Part shown: piece after piece, positions 18,028 through 27,912 of the stretch
How the letters are laid out: each line of letters opens with the position of its first letter
Position numbering within the stretch: position 1 is the stretch's first letter
Virus record (IMG/VR): IMGVR_UViG_3300043543_000252
Coordinates: 1 to 64,000 of that record
Source of the DNA: a virus
DNA: 64,000 nt
Direction: 5' to 3' (one strand)
The notes under the pieces: model-generated
What the model was told of the DNA's origin: nothing
The model's database searches: none
Seen by the model: only the letters and a program-made list of their open reading frames with translations
Made by a program: the position numbers and the translations under genes

Positions 18028-20161
18028 TGTCGTCTTTATCAACGTTTTTTAAGACTTCTTGCATTTTATCTAATGCTTCTTTAGTTTTTTGTTTCCAATT
18101 TTTCAAATGAGTGTCAACAAGCTGTCTTTGTCGATTTAATAAAATTTTAGAAATTTTTGTATGATTACTTTTTACAGCTTTATTTAAAGACTCGCCAAAA
18201 GAGAATAGCCATTCTTCCATTTTTTGTTGGTCTTCTTCTGGATTGCCAGTAGGAAGTGGCGGTAGCTGACTAAAATCTTCTTCATGATTATGGTCTTCCG
18301 CTGCTTCTGGAGCTTGACTTTCATTTGGGTTAGCACCTTGCTCTTGAGCCATCTGTTGTTGCATTGCTTGTTGTTGCATCATCATTTGTTGTTGCATCAT
18401 CATTTGGGCTTTCTGTAGCATTATGTTTTGATATTGAAACCAAAATGGGTCTCTAACATATTGAAATCTTGGGTCTTTAGATGCACCTTTGCGATTAAAA
18501 AAGTTTTCTAAAATTTCTCCTACGGTTAGGTGTTGGAAAATCACTTGCTGGAAAGCTGGGTTTAAAGGAAATTTACCGCCTAACTCGTCTGGTAAAAGAG
18601 GTTTTTCTACTGCTTCTAAAACCTCATTATAAGTCATGTGCATAGCCATGTCTTGCTGTAAACGAGCTGACTCTTTTTCTGGACTATCTTGCTCTAAGCC
18701 AGCAAATATAATTTTATAGTATTTGGCGATTTGTGGGTCAATTTCAGGTAAAATATGAGTGTTAAATAAATCTTGAATATCATACAATAATGGACGAAGC
18801 CCGACATCTCTTGCTGCGGTCAGCTTCCACTCATTATTACTTTCAGCTAATGCTTGTGTATTAGTGCCTCTAGCAAGATGTGCATAACCGGGAAGCTCCT
18901 CTGGCGACATTTGGAAAGCTGATAAAATCACTCTGGCGTTATTATCCGATAGGTATTGAAACTCAGCATCTCTACCTGACATCTCTATCGGTTGCCAAGT
19001 AATATCTTCATTTGGACTAACCGCAAACACAGGCATACGCCATGAGTTTTGAACTGAATTTATAGATTGATGGAAATTTCTACTAATTTGTTGTATTCCG
19101 CCGTCATCAATAGAATCTGATTTAATCACTAGCATTCCACGAGCTGCGCGACCGTTTTGAAAGTATAATTTATTGTGAATTGTAATGTTAATATGAGTTG
19201 TAATAGCATTTAAAGCTTGGTCTATTGGAGTTAATGGATAACGATTATATTCTACATTAGTAGTTGGATAAAGATTATACCATATTAGTTCTTTTGCAGT
19301 AAAAGCTTGGGTTGGACGACCATTTATAACTTGCATGTAAACATATTCATCACGTTTATATTTTTCTGGGTCTAATTTTTCGTTTTTTAGTTGGGAAAGC
19401 ACCTCAATAGCTTGAACACGTAAACTAGGGTCATGCTGTTGACTTGGTACTACATAATAAATAGTGCCGCTATCTACTGGTCTAAACCCATAAAATACTT
19501 CTTTTAACTCACCGTCTTCTAATTTATAGGTGTATAATCTTTCAATACAAATCCTACCATAAGTTAACCCATCTCTTGTAATCATTTTTAATAATTGAGA
19601 TAGGTTAATAGGCGTATGTTCACCTACTACTAACCCATCGCCACAATTCCATAAGAATTTCTTTATATAATCTAAACGTTTAACGATTTTTTCTTTTTCT
19701 TCAGGAGATAAATCTAATGTCGCTTCTGTAATTTCTTCTAATTCAAATCCAATAGAAAACCTAGAAGTTCTGGGACGACCAAAAGAAGCGACAATATTAG
19801 AACGAGCTTGTAAAATTTGGTTAACTAATTCATCACCATTAACACCTGCAATTCTTTTAAGTAATGGGTCTGGCGTAAGATTGGTTTTCACATAATACAT
19901 TCCTAAAGCGCCAACCTGATTGGCGGTATATGGGTCAACATCAAACGCCATTCTGACAGTTTTACGTTCTTGTCTATTTAACGATTTTAAAATAGCAGGT
20001 AACAACCCCTCTTCTTTTGGAGAAGACTTTTTAACATCTTCTTCTTCCAAAAAAGGCATAACATTAGGGTCGGCTATATAAACTCTGCGTTTAGATGAAT
20101 TAGATTGATTATTATTTTGATTGTTGTCTTGATTATTGTTTTGGTTATTATTTTCAGCCAT
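18014..20161 (-). CDS. Portal protein
   Basis: The 715-residue protein sits between the terminase and Mu F-like genes. It has an Asn/Gln-rich N-terminus (first 25 residues), then a portal core with ITRDGLTYGRICIERLY, then long helices containing SAFQMSPEELPGY and the ARGTNTQALAESNNEWK segment typical of HK97/SPP1-type portals. A Gln/Met-rich stretch near residues 595-620 and an acidic segment precede a basic coiled C-terminus. The protein forms the dodecameric DNA channel and the docking site for terminase. The start is supported by overlap-free spacing from the gene upstream. Confidence 0.9.
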   Translation of the reverse strand: MAENNNQNNNQDNNQNNNQSNSSKRRVYIADPNVMPFLEEEDVKKSSPKEEGLLPAILKSLNRQERKTVRMAFDVDPYTANQVGALGMYYVKTNLTPDPLLKRIAGVNGDELVNQILQARSNIVASFGRPRTSRFSIGFELEEITEATLDLSPEEKEKIVKRLDYIKKFLWNCGDGLVVGEHTPINLSQLLKMITRDGLTYGRICIERLYTYKLEDGELKEVFYGFRPVDSGTIYYVVPSQQHDPSLRVQAIEVLSQLKNEKLDPEKYKRDEYVYMQVINGRPTQAFTAKELIWYNLYPTTNVEYNRYPLTPIDQALNAITTHINITIHNKLYFQNGRAARGMLVIKSDSIDDGGIQQISRNFHQSINSVQNSWRMPVFAVSPNEDITWQPIEMSGRDAEFQYLSDNNARVILSAFQMSPEELPGYAHLARGTNTQALAESNNEWKLTAARDVGLRPLLYDIQDLFNTHILPEIDPQIAKYYKIIFAGLEQDSPEKESARLQQDMAMHMTYNEVLEAVEKPLLPDELGGKFPLNPAFQQVIFQHLTVGEILENFFNRKGASKDPRFQYVRDPFWFQYQNIMLQKAQMMMQQQMMMQQQAMQQQMAQEQGANPNESQAPEAAEDHNHEEDFSQLPPLPTGNPEEDQQKMEEWLFSFGESLNKAVKSNHTKISKILLNRQRQLVDTHLKNWKQKTKEALDKMQEVLKNVDKDDNETE

Positions 20162-20168
20162 AACTTAT

Positions 20169-21137
20169 TTACTCACACATAAAATATCTTACAGTCATAG
20201 GACTAATAGATTTATTTACAATAATGCATTTGTAAGTTAAACCCCATTTGGAGATAAAAGATGGTAAACTTTCATCACCGACTTGAACTGGCGTAATGAT
20301 ATTATTATCTGAAGTATCATCGTTAAAACGAACAACCGCATCTTGTGTAGTCTCAATGTAAATCAGTTTTTTAGCCGATTTATAAATAATTAAAGTATTC
20401 GAAACATAAGGCACATTAGACTCAACTGGTATTGGAGTAGTTGCAATAAAATCAATAGTATTGGGTGTTGCGTTTAATACTTGATAAATTTTTCTTGAAA
20501 CCACATTAAGTGTACCCGTAATAGACATATAATCATTTGTTTGAACGCCATCGTCTGCATAAAAAATAACATCAGAAGCGACACTTGTGGTTATATTTTC
20601 GTTGATACCAACAAAATCACCATCTCTAATAGCAGTAACTACACTGCCATTTACGCCTACCACTCGCCAAAAACCAGAATTTAATGGGTTAAATGCAAAT
20701 GGTAGCGTATCATATAAATCAACACTTTTAATGCGCATAATATCACCAGCTTGTACTGATGATAAATTTGCACCAACAAAATTAAATTCTGCCACTGCAT
20801 TATTATTTATAGTTACGTTACAAGTTGTAATACCACTAACTGCTCTCAATGTTTTAAAACTAACATTACCTGTTACACTTAAACGATAAACAGAATCATT
20901 AGAAGATAATCTTGTAACCGTAAGCTGCGAAGTGCCATCCAGACCTGTACTTATTGTACCATCATAAATTGTATAAGAAGTGTTGGGTGCCAATACTATG
21001 ATATTACTTTGGGGTTTATTTACCTCTAATGAATATAACTTTCTACTAAAATCAAATGAACGTTGTTGAGGATTGTCAGTAATCATTGGGTCGTTATAAG
21101 CTAACAATTGATTTGTGATATTTAAAATACTTTTCAT
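20169..21137 (-). CDS. Beta-rich structural protein between terminase and portal
   Basis: The 322-residue protein is rich in Thr, Val, Ser and Asn with alternating hydrophobic residues, suggesting a mostly beta fold. A segment near 70-125 (GTSQLTVTRL, SVTGNVSFKTL) looks like an Ig or jelly-roll sheet. No signature motif was found. It lies between large terminase and portal, 7 bases before the latter, so it is probably a virion component such as a decoration, neck or adaptor protein. Confidence 0.7.
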   Translation of the reverse strand: MKSILNITNQLLAYNDPMITDNPQQRSFDFSRKLYSLEVNKPQSNIIVLAPNTSYTIYDGTISTGLDGTSQLTVTRLSSNDSVYRLSVTGNVSFKTLRAVSGITTCNVTINNNAVAEFNFVGANLSSVQAGDIMRIKSVDLYDTLPFAFNPLNSGFWRVVGVNGSVVTAIRDGDFVGINENITTSVASDVIFYADDGVQTNDYMSITGTLNVVSRKIYQVLNATPNTIDFIATTPIPVESNVPYVSNTLIIYKSAKKLIYIETTQDAVVRFNDDTSDNNIITPVQVGDESLPSFISKWGLTYKCIIVNKSISPMTVRYFMCE

Positions 21138-21161
21138 AATAAAAACACTCCCTTACATTAA

Positions 21162-21169
21162 AGATTAGG
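21162..21169 (-). promoter_or_regulatory. CCTAATCT element at the terminase-20169 gene junction
   Basis: The minus strand reads ACCTAATCTTTAATG; the octamer overlaps the terminase stop codon (ACC TAA) and lies 25 bases before the next start, ahead of AAGGGAG. It is one of five copies at minus-strand gene junctions. Confidence 0.4.
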
Positions 21170-23024
21170 TCTCATCATCTCCGCCAAAATCCCATAAAAC
21201 GCTACCCGCTTTACCTCTTAAAGAACCTGTATTATTCACTATATTCTCTATTATTGGAGTTAAAGATTTTTCTAAATCAATTGGTTTAGGTGCATCTAAA
21301 GTTTCTAATTTTTTAATATCAGTTACCAATACTTCACCTTTAGCTGTAAATAAATTTTGACCCATATATCTTAAAGCATCGGCAATATCAGCATACACCC
21401 CGTCATCGGGTTCTTGAGTTAGGTTCCCAACTGAGTCTAATTTAAATGCGTGGTTTTTAAACATATCAATTAAAATTTGAGTTCTATCATGCCTAATTAC
21501 TTTAAGCCTTCTAACACCAGCTGCATTTACAATTTGACCTCTAATTGCTTCAATACCACCTCTTACATCTTTTTTAAATTCTGCACAAGGCATTTTATTT
21601 TTATTAAATGAACGAATAAACATAGGCTCAGCGGTATCCGCAAACCATCTTAAAGGTTTATAATTATCTCTAACCTCTTTTGCTAGTGATAACATTTCAT
21701 CAAACTCCAGCTTAGGTATTGAATAAGCATCAATTAACCAAAACTCATGGCTAGGAAGTAATGCGCCGACAACTAGCGCAAAAGCGTGCCTATACCCCCA
21801 GTCAACCCCTGCATAAAATTTAATACCATTTTCTTTTAAAAGTGAGACTAATTTTGTTAAATTAACATCTTTATTAAGCTTAACACCTAAATATCTTTCA
21901 AATGCTTGTTCAATAGTATAAACGTTACCATTGCCATCTGCACTATCCAAAAATCTTGGATAAACTAAACCTTGAGATTGAGGGCGTTTACATAACAATT
22001 GCGACTCAGCAATATCTGGGTCTTCATCACTTTTTGTAAACTGACTAATAGTAAAATCAATAGTTTTCCATAAACCACCTTTATCCTTAGGTGAACGTTT
22101 AGAAAGGTTACCCTTACAAACAGGAAGTAGCGGACATTTAGCACAACCACCCATTGCTTCAATAGGTTCGTATTTTTCTTTTTCTCTATCTGTAAGATTT
22201 GTAAATTCTTCTGGAGTTAAAGTAGAAAGAGGTAAGTTTTTACTAATATACCTTGTTTCTTTAGGTAAATCTGGTCTATGTCTTTCTGGGGGACAATACT
22301 CAGTAATATCTAAGATGTTCCATTTAAATACTTTATAGTTCTTTTTGATAGCAGCATCCCACTCCTGCGAAAAAAGTCCACCAGCAAATTTCAATGTAGA
22401 AGTTTTAATGGTTACAGGAAATTGACCATTAAAAGTATCAGGAATAAATTTAGCTTCTTTATATGCTCTCAATCCTTCAGCAGACCGAATAGTATCTACT
22501 TCATCCACCGTAAATATGTTAGTATGCGATGAATTAGCCCCAGTTACTGTACAAACAATAATTTTAAGACCAGCTTTAGAACCGTCTGGGTGTTCCAAAG
22601 AAACTTCCCGACTATTTTGAGAATGTAATTTTATATTATGATAGTCTAAGTATGGCTTTAATTTTAATAAAAATCTTTCAATATAATTCTGAGCAGCTGA
22701 AGCCTGCGGTACAATGGCTGCCATGTGAGCAATGGTTGCTTTAAAATGGAGCATTGCAATAATTGCAAATACTGCTTCAGACAGTGTTTTGTACGATGAA
22801 CGAGAAGAAATTACTAACACTTCTGGAGAGTTATTAGCTTCATTTTTTTCGTACATCTTATAAACTTCATACATCCACTGAATTGGACTAGAATTACTTT
22901 CTGGGTCAACAAAAGAGTCTGGAAACCACAAATCTAAAAAGTTACCAACCCATTTTTTTAAATGGTCTGGGCTACTAAAATGAACTAAAAATGTTTTTGC
23001 TAACTCTTCATTAAATGTATTCAT
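21165..23024 (-). CDS. terL: Terminase large subunit
   Basis: The 619-residue packaging motor has an N-terminal ATPase with an atypical Walker A (VISSRSSYKT, residues 71-80), a Walker B FTVDEVD (171-177), and a C-terminal RNase H-like nuclease with FYAGVDWGYRH (D408), WFADTAEP (D463) and ADIADALRY (D546/D549). Between them a CAKCPLLPVC cluster at 294-303 could bind zinc. It translocates DNA into the prohead through the portal and cuts concatemers. It overlaps the small terminase-like gene by ATGA. Confidence 0.92.
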   Translation of the reverse strand: MNTFNEELAKTFLVHFSSPDHLKKWVGNFLDLWFPDSFVDPESNSSPIQWMYEVYKMYEKNEANNSPEVLVISSRSSYKTLSEAVFAIIAMLHFKATIAHMAAIVPQASAAQNYIERFLLKLKPYLDYHNIKLHSQNSREVSLEHPDGSKAGLKIIVCTVTGANSSHTNIFTVDEVDTIRSAEGLRAYKEAKFIPDTFNGQFPVTIKTSTLKFAGGLFSQEWDAAIKKNYKVFKWNILDITEYCPPERHRPDLPKETRYISKNLPLSTLTPEEFTNLTDREKEKYEPIEAMGGCAKCPLLPVCKGNLSKRSPKDKGGLWKTIDFTISQFTKSDEDPDIAESQLLCKRPQSQGLVYPRFLDSADGNGNVYTIEQAFERYLGVKLNKDVNLTKLVSLLKENGIKFYAGVDWGYRHAFALVVGALLPSHEFWLIDAYSIPKLEFDEMLSLAKEVRDNYKPLRWFADTAEPMFIRSFNKNKMPCAEFKKDVRGGIEAIRGQIVNAAGVRRLKVIRHDRTQILIDMFKNHAFKLDSVGNLTQEPDDGVYADIADALRYMGQNLFTAKGEVLVTDIKKLETLDAPKPIDLEKSLTPIIENIVNNTGSLRGKAGSVLWDFGGDDET

Positions 23025-23647
23025 GAACTATTTTGTTTATTCCTATCTTCAGTAATTAAATCTAAAATTTTTGCCGCAGTTTCTGGGCTGATTTTTTCAT
23101 TATTAGTATTGATGTTTACATTAGTAGTATTTTTAACCTCACTAATAGTCTTAGTAACCTTATCTTGTCCTGTAATTTTTAAAAGCCCATCCATTAGTTT
23201 AAGTAATCCATTTATACTATCTATGTTTAACACTCCTTTTAATTCCGCTTCATCTCCAGTCTGTAAATACCTTTTTATTTTATCAGAATAACGCCTATTC
23301 GTTGCTACTAAAATATCACTTATCAATCCAGTAGTCTCAAGCTGCGCTTTAATCACTTTTTCTTTAATATGGTCTTGTAGTGATTGAATGTATTGGTCTC
23401 GTGTTTCGTCCCAATTATATTTAATCCGAGCCCATAAAATAGCCTCATACGGAAACCCTTTATTTAGCCTATGAATTTCTTTACAATCAGAACCATTTAA
23501 ATATAATTCAAAAAACTTAGCACAAACATCGGGAGCTAAAGGATGTTTACCGCTTTCAATGTAATTTTTTAAACGAGTAAACTCATCTTCAGGTAGAAGT
23601 TCTTGCGCTTTTTTTAATTGTTCTTCAATAGAAATTATATTACTCAT
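23021..23647 (-). CDS. terS: Probable terminase small subunit
   Basis: The 208-residue protein sits immediately before and overlaps the large terminase gene. It has a helical N-terminus with a possible helix-turn-helix (PLAPDVCAKFFELYLNG, then CKEIHRL), a central helical region and an Asn-rich linker, consistent with a DNA-recognising TerS. The ATG at 23647 is preferred to the in-frame TTG at 23671; it overlaps the upstream stop as ATGAGTAA. Identification rests mainly on position and size. Confidence 0.6.
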   Translation of the reverse strand: MSNIISIEEQLKKAQELLPEDEFTRLKNYIESGKHPLAPDVCAKFFELYLNGSDCKEIHRLNKGFPYEAILWARIKYNWDETRDQYIQSLQDHIKEKVIKAQLETTGLISDILVATNRRYSDKIKRYLQTGDEAELKGVLNIDSINGLLKLMDGLLKITGQDKVTKTISEVKNTTNVNINTNNEKISPETAAKILDLITEDRNKQNSS

Positions 23648-23972
23648 AAGCAGAAGGATTCCTTGAATCAAATGTTAATTTATCATTTACTTTAATTACT
23701 ACGACAGTATCCGACCATAAAATATACTTAATCCATTTAGCAATTTGAGGTTGCAACTCTATAAATTTTTTAGTCTTCTTAAACCGTTTGGTTTTAGAAA
23801 CTGCTTTAATTTCCACATAATGATTATCAGTATCCACTAAAACTTCAGCAGACTTTATCTGTGGCAATAATAAAGGCCACATCTTAAGCTGTAAAACTTG
23901 CGCTTCATGTAATAAACCCCATCTTTCAGTAATAGTTTTTAAATATAAAATTTGCTCCTCTAAATTATTCAT
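23640..23972 (-). CDS. Small protein of unknown function before terminase
   Basis: The 110-residue protein has a helical first 40 residues and a basic beta-rich second half (KTKRFKKTKKF, then SDTVVVIKVND). It lies 1 base after the SbcD-like gene and overlaps the small terminase gene by 8 bases. The basic middle suggests nucleic-acid contact. No family is recognised. Confidence 0.65.
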   Translation of the reverse strand: MNNLEEQILYLKTITERWGLLHEAQVLQLKMWPLLLPQIKSAEVLVDTDNHYVEIKAVSKTKRFKKTKKFIELQPQIAKWIKYILWSDTVVVIKVNDKLTFDSRNPSAYE

Positions 23973-23973
23973 A

Positions 23974-24969
23974 TTATTGTTTTAAAAATGGACATGTGCT
24001 ATAAATATCCTCTAGTATCCTCTTTGATGTTAATTCGTCTAATTTATTATTTACAGCGTATTGATTAAAAAATTTACCAAAAGAAACATTTAACCCTTCA
24101 CTCTCTTTAATGATAATCTTTGTTTCGTCATTTTTTAAGACGGTTCTTACTTTAGTGTTTTCAGGTAAAGTTTGAGCAACCTTTTTAATAAAATCTTGGC
24201 TACCTTTTACCTCTATAAATACTTTAGAAGAAGAATCGATTTTGGGTATTGGTTGACCTTCTTCAATTATAAATTCTTTAAAAGGCTCGCATACATTTTC
24301 AGGTGTTGGTATAAATTCCATATAACCATCTGACTTTAATAATGTTACACCTTTTACCTCACCAATATCAGAACGAGTCAGCATACGCGGTGTACCGATA
24401 TATCTTACAACAACTTGGCCTAACTTATTAGTAATATCTTGTTTTTTATGTATATGGCCTGAAATATATACTATATCATTTGGTACTTTATCAAGTTCTA
24501 CACCATGCGGAGCGTAAAAACCATTTTCATATTGCGCTCCATTAAATTCAGCATGACATAATAAAATTTTAGCTCCTAAACTTTTCGCAGCCAAAGCTAT
24601 ATCAGAAAATAAAACATTATCACGAATAAAACCAACTGCATACATTTTTAAATTTTCATCTATTAAAGTAAGTCTGTTACCAATAACTAAAGTATCATTT
24701 TCATGAGCAAGCATAGAGCTTGTAACACCAGCAGGGTTTAAATCATGGTTACCAACTAAAGAAATAGAATTAGGTATTTGCTTATACGCATTTTTCCAAA
24801 ACTCTAACACCTCAACCCGTACTAAACCAAAATCATTATATTGGTCTCCTAAAAATATTACTCTAGCATTATATTTTTTAGATAAATCGGCTATCCATCC
24901 AATTAACTTCTTGGACTCCTCTATATTGTCCCGCTTAACATGCATATCACCGACTAACAAGTAATTCAT
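23974..24969 (-). CDS. SbcD / Mre11 / T4 gp47-like recombination nuclease subunit
   Basis: The 331-residue protein carries the five metallophosphoesterase motifs: VGDMHVK (7-13), FLGDQYND, LVGNHDLNP, LLCHAEF and SGHIHKK, followed by a C-terminal region that in this family binds the SbcC/Rad50 ATPase. It would trim DNA ends for recombination-dependent replication and repair. Its likely partner, the SbcC-like protein, is encoded at 34449 on the opposite strand, so the two belong to different transcripts. Confidence 0.85.
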   Translation of the reverse strand: MNYLLVGDMHVKRDNIEESKKLIGWIADLSKKYNARVIFLGDQYNDFGLVRVEVLEFWKNAYKQIPNSISLVGNHDLNPAGVTSSMLAHENDTLVIGNRLTLIDENLKMYAVGFIRDNVLFSDIALAAKSLGAKILLCHAEFNGAQYENGFYAPHGVELDKVPNDIVYISGHIHKKQDITNKLGQVVVRYIGTPRMLTRSDIGEVKGVTLLKSDGYMEFIPTPENVCEPFKEFIIEEGQPIPKIDSSSKVFIEVKGSQDFIKKVAQTLPENTKVRTVLKNDETKIIIKESEGLNVSFGKFFNQYAVNNKLDELTSKRILEDIYSTCPFLKQ

Positions 24970-24981
24970 AAAAAATTCCTT

Positions 24982-25311
24982 TTATTTTAAAACATCTGCT
25001 ACACTATCTCTTGCCATAAAAAGATAACCGTACACTACATCTAATGGACAAAATACAATTTCTTTATCATTGTAAATAAATATCTGTTTTGCCCAATGGC
25101 CATGTACAGCATCACCTCTTATAATAACCTTATCTAGTGGCTTTAAATATAAATTATCATCTACTTTATAATGCATAGCCACATCTAATGTTACTAATTT
25201 TACTCTTGGAGTTAAAGCTAATCCACCTTTAATATCAGCTTCAACACCGCTCACTTTAGGTGCATATACTGCAATTCTATCCTGTTTAGTAAAAGCAATC
25301 TGATAAGACAT
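24982..25311 (-). CDS. Candidate GroES-like co-chaperonin
   Basis: The 109-residue protein has the size and layout of GroES and T4 gp31. An N-terminal strand TKQDRIAVYAPKV resembles the GroES start. A mobile-loop-like GGLAL (29-33) compares with GroES GGIVL, and LKPLDKVIIRGDAV (57-70) and NDKEIVFCPLDVVYGYL (81-97) match the pattern xVGDxVxx and DGEEYLxxxxxDILAxx. A phage GroEL at 32391 would be its partner, though on the other strand. Overall identity is low, so this needs structure prediction. The start has a good GGAGG. Confidence 0.58.
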   Translation of the reverse strand: MSYQIAFTKQDRIAVYAPKVSGVEADIKGGLALTPRVKLVTLDVAMHYKVDDNLYLKPLDKVIIRGDAVHGHWAKQIFIYNDKEIVFCPLDVVYGYLFMARDSVADVLK

Positions 25312-25326
25312 ACAACCTCCTATCTA

Positions 25327-26358
25327 TTAGAATAGCTTTCCATATTTTAAAGATAAAACTTTACGCATTATAATATCTAAATTCTCTATATTATTATACA
25401 ATAATTTTTCTAATTCATAGCTTAAAAAGTTATCTTCAGGCTCATTATTAGCAGAAATTGTATCAAATATATTAGTTTCTGCGGTTTCTGGGTCATAACT
25501 AGACCTTACATCTCGATGTGCAGCTGCTTGAATTTCTTGGATTTTTTCTGGGGATACATTCTCAAATGACTCGCTAACATATTCTAAAACTTTCTTAGAA
25601 GTTAAATCGGCATTAGTTTTTTGTTGGGCTTTAACAGCTCTTTTTAAAATACGTTTTTCATTTTGAGGTATATGCACTATAGAGTCATTTAGAATTTCAT
25701 CCATATTATTATTCATTCTAGCAATGGCAGTGGACGCAAAAACCTTTTTGTAAGGGGGGACAAATTTATCAATTGCAACCAAAAGACCTTCTGCTGAAGC
25801 TTGTACAAAATCCATATAATCCAAATCCTTATGACGATGCTGTGGTTTAACCGCGTGGGTCCAAAAAATCTTAGCTCTATTTAAAGCTAATGGTAAATTA
25901 TTATTTACTAATATATGTCTTATTTTGACAATTTCATTATAGATATTTATTAACGCTTTAATTTTATGTCCCTTATAATTTTTTAAAGCCCAATCAATAA
26001 AACGATAGTTAATTCTAAACTTGTATAAACTTTCAGGTTTATTATTCAAAATAGCGTTATAAATTTGCGTAGAACGAGCCTGCTTTTCTCTAAAATACAC
26101 CCTTGAAATTAAGAGGTATTTACTAGTTTCATTTTTTTTGACATTATTCATATAATCAATAAATTTTTTATAAACCAAAGTACCATGTTTTTTATCGGAA
26201 AGTAATAAATCTCTAAATTGTTTTTCTAAACCAAAAAGTTCGTTTAATAATGTTTTTTGAGGACGGCCATCGATTTCACGATTTTCGTCTAAAATCTTGT
26301 TCAACTCTGCAATAAAATTAAAAAACGTTGCGTTTTCTACTTTATTAAATTCACTCAT
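25327..26358 (-). CDS. Sigma-70-family factor lacking region 4.2
   Basis: The 343-residue protein contains sigma region 2: a helical stretch around 140-165 (IVKIRHILVNNNLPLALNRA), then DLDYMDFVQASAEGLLVAID (region 2.1-2.2-like) and VFASTAIARMNNNMDEIL (2.3-2.4-like), then IPQNEKRILKRA. The C-terminus reaches what looks like region 4.1 (MRKVLSLKYG) and stops at once, so the -35-binding helix-turn-helix is missing. It overlaps the helicase gene by ATGA. It probably redirects host RNA polymerase to phage promoters. A separate region-4-like protein is encoded at 43188. Confidence 0.75.
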   Translation of the reverse strand: MSEFNKVENATFFNFIAELNKILDENREIDGRPQKTLLNELFGLEKQFRDLLLSDKKHGTLVYKKFIDYMNNVKKNETSKYLLISRVYFREKQARSTQIYNAILNNKPESLYKFRINYRFIDWALKNYKGHKIKALINIYNEIVKIRHILVNNNLPLALNRAKIFWTHAVKPQHRHKDLDYMDFVQASAEGLLVAIDKFVPPYKKVFASTAIARMNNNMDEILNDSIVHIPQNEKRILKRAVKAQQKTNADLTSKKVLEYVSESFENVSPEKIQEIQAAAHRDVRSSYDPETAETNIFDTISANNEPEDNFLSYELEKLLYNNIENLDIIMRKVLSLKYGKLF

Positions 26359-27851
26359 AATTTCACCACCTGTACTGACCCCATTGTTTTGTAAATTGAT
26401 AAACGTTGTTTTAGATGCCTTTCCATATCAGGAGAGCCATCTATAAAAAAATCTACCACAGTAAATTCACGAGGCAGTCCTTCAACTACTCTAGTGCCTC
26501 TACCTATAGCTTGTTTAATCCTGATTTCTGAAGTTCCACCTTGTAGATAAATTAAAACCGAAACAGGTTTTAAATCTACTCCAGTAGAAATTGCAGAGGT
26601 ACCTATTAGTAACTTTAACTTGCCTTCATTAAATTTATTTACTGCCTCTTGAATATCTACTTTCCAAAACCTTTCAGGTAAAAAATCTTTTAAAGAATAT
26701 CCATCCGCATCCATTCTATTAGAAGCGCCGCCATGTACAAATTCAAAACTTTCTGGCGGTAAATCTTTTAAAAATTCATACAAACAAGCAAACTGCTTAA
26801 ACTCATCTAATATAATAACTACTTGTTTGTTTAAATTCATAAATCTTTTTGCAATTTGAGCAACAGCTGAATTAACATTTGGGTTATAATATAGCTGTTG
26901 TCTCTGCTCCTCTTCTATATCACTGCTACTATTTGGTAACGCAGGTACCGTGATGATAGTAAATTTTGGCTTTTTTAAAAAACCTTCTTCAACTAATTCT
27001 GTAAATTCTTTTTTATATACCACATCTCCTATAATACCTTTTAATAGCAAATCTGCGCCATCATTTCTTATTTGAGTTGCTGAAACAAAATACCTTAAAG
27101 GTACATCTTTTAGAACTCTTAAACAAACTTGTTCAAATGTTTCAGCAGGCGTTGTATGAGATTCGTCCCAAATTAACATCTTAGCACTAGAAATAAACTC
27201 CCACTCTTTTGTACCTTCTTCTAATCGCACTAAAGACTGCGCAACGCAAAGAGTAAACATTTTTCCTAATTCTTTTTTACCACTTCCAAATTTACCGACA
27301 TATTTTTTGCCAAACAGATAAACAAAATCATTATATAATTGGTCAGTAATTGCTTTAGAAGGAGTAACTATTACTGTTTGTACACCAACCCGTTTACATA
27401 ATTCTTGAATAATTCTACTCTTACCAGCACCTGTTGGTAACTCAATACTAGCATGAGTGTGTTTTAATAACGCTTCTACCGCTTCTTCTTGATAATATCG
27501 CAATGGGTGCGGTTTATGTGCCCAAGCAATCATTTTAGAATGCTTTGTATAATCAAAATGATACGGCTCTATATCCCAACCAAATTTTTCTGACAAATCT
27601 TTTGCCAGACCAGAATAAGTACAATTTTTGTTATTATATTCAAAAACAAGACATGGTTTTTGTTTAGACTCTAATTCTTTTAGCTGTGAATAATAAGATT
27701 TTGGGTTAGAGTATTTCCATTTATTATTATTTTTCATTTTTTTTAGTTGATAAGAAACTTGCTTATTCCGATAAGTTAAAAAATTGAGTAACTCATCGGA
27801 AACTTGTGGTATTTCAATTATTGATGGTGTGAGATATTTTATTGTTGCCAT
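26355..27851 (-). CDS. UvsW-like superfamily 2 helicase
   Basis: The 498-residue protein shows SF2 motifs in order: LRYYQEEAVEALL (Q-like), LPTGAGKS (Walker A, about 140-147), IWDESH (DExH), FVSATQ, LLIGTSAISTGVDL and QAIGRGTR (motif VI). T4 UvsW, of the same type, unwinds R-loops and D-loops and moves replication from origin-driven to recombination-driven mode. The first 110 residues may be a DNA-binding domain. It is the first gene of this leftward unit, and its promoter shares the 61-base divergent spacer with the 27913 gene. Confidence 0.85.
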   Translation of the reverse strand: MATIKYLTPSIIEIPQVSDELLNFLTYRNKQVSYQLKKMKNNNKWKYSNPKSYYSQLKELESKQKPCLVFEYNNKNCTYSGLAKDLSEKFGWDIEPYHFDYTKHSKMIAWAHKPHPLRYYQEEAVEALLKHTHASIELPTGAGKSRIIQELCKRVGVQTVIVTPSKAITDQLYNDFVYLFGKKYVGKFGSGKKELGKMFTLCVAQSLVRLEEGTKEWEFISSAKMLIWDESHTTPAETFEQVCLRVLKDVPLRYFVSATQIRNDGADLLLKGIIGDVVYKKEFTELVEEGFLKKPKFTIITVPALPNSSSDIEEEQRQQLYYNPNVNSAVAQIAKRFMNLNKQVVIILDEFKQFACLYEFLKDLPPESFEFVHGGASNRMDADGYSLKDFLPERFWKVDIQEAVNKFNEGKLKLLIGTSAISTGVDLKPVSVLIYLQGGTSEIRIKQAIGRGTRVVEGLPREFTVVDFFIDGSPDMERHLKQRLSIYKTMGSVQVVKL

Positions 27852-27912
27852 TATTATAAATAATATGATATAATCATTAAAGTAAACCTAAATTTTTTTA
27901 AAAAAGAGGAAT
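27852..27912. promoter_or_regulatory. Divergent promoter spacer
   Basis: The 61-base A/T-rich spacer separates the leftward helicase-sigma-chaperone unit from the rightward replication unit. A TATAAT hexamer on the plus strand (about 27870-27875) would suit the 27913 gene, and TTATAATAATG abuts the helicase start on the minus strand. It is the point where transcription direction switches. Confidence 0.45.
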
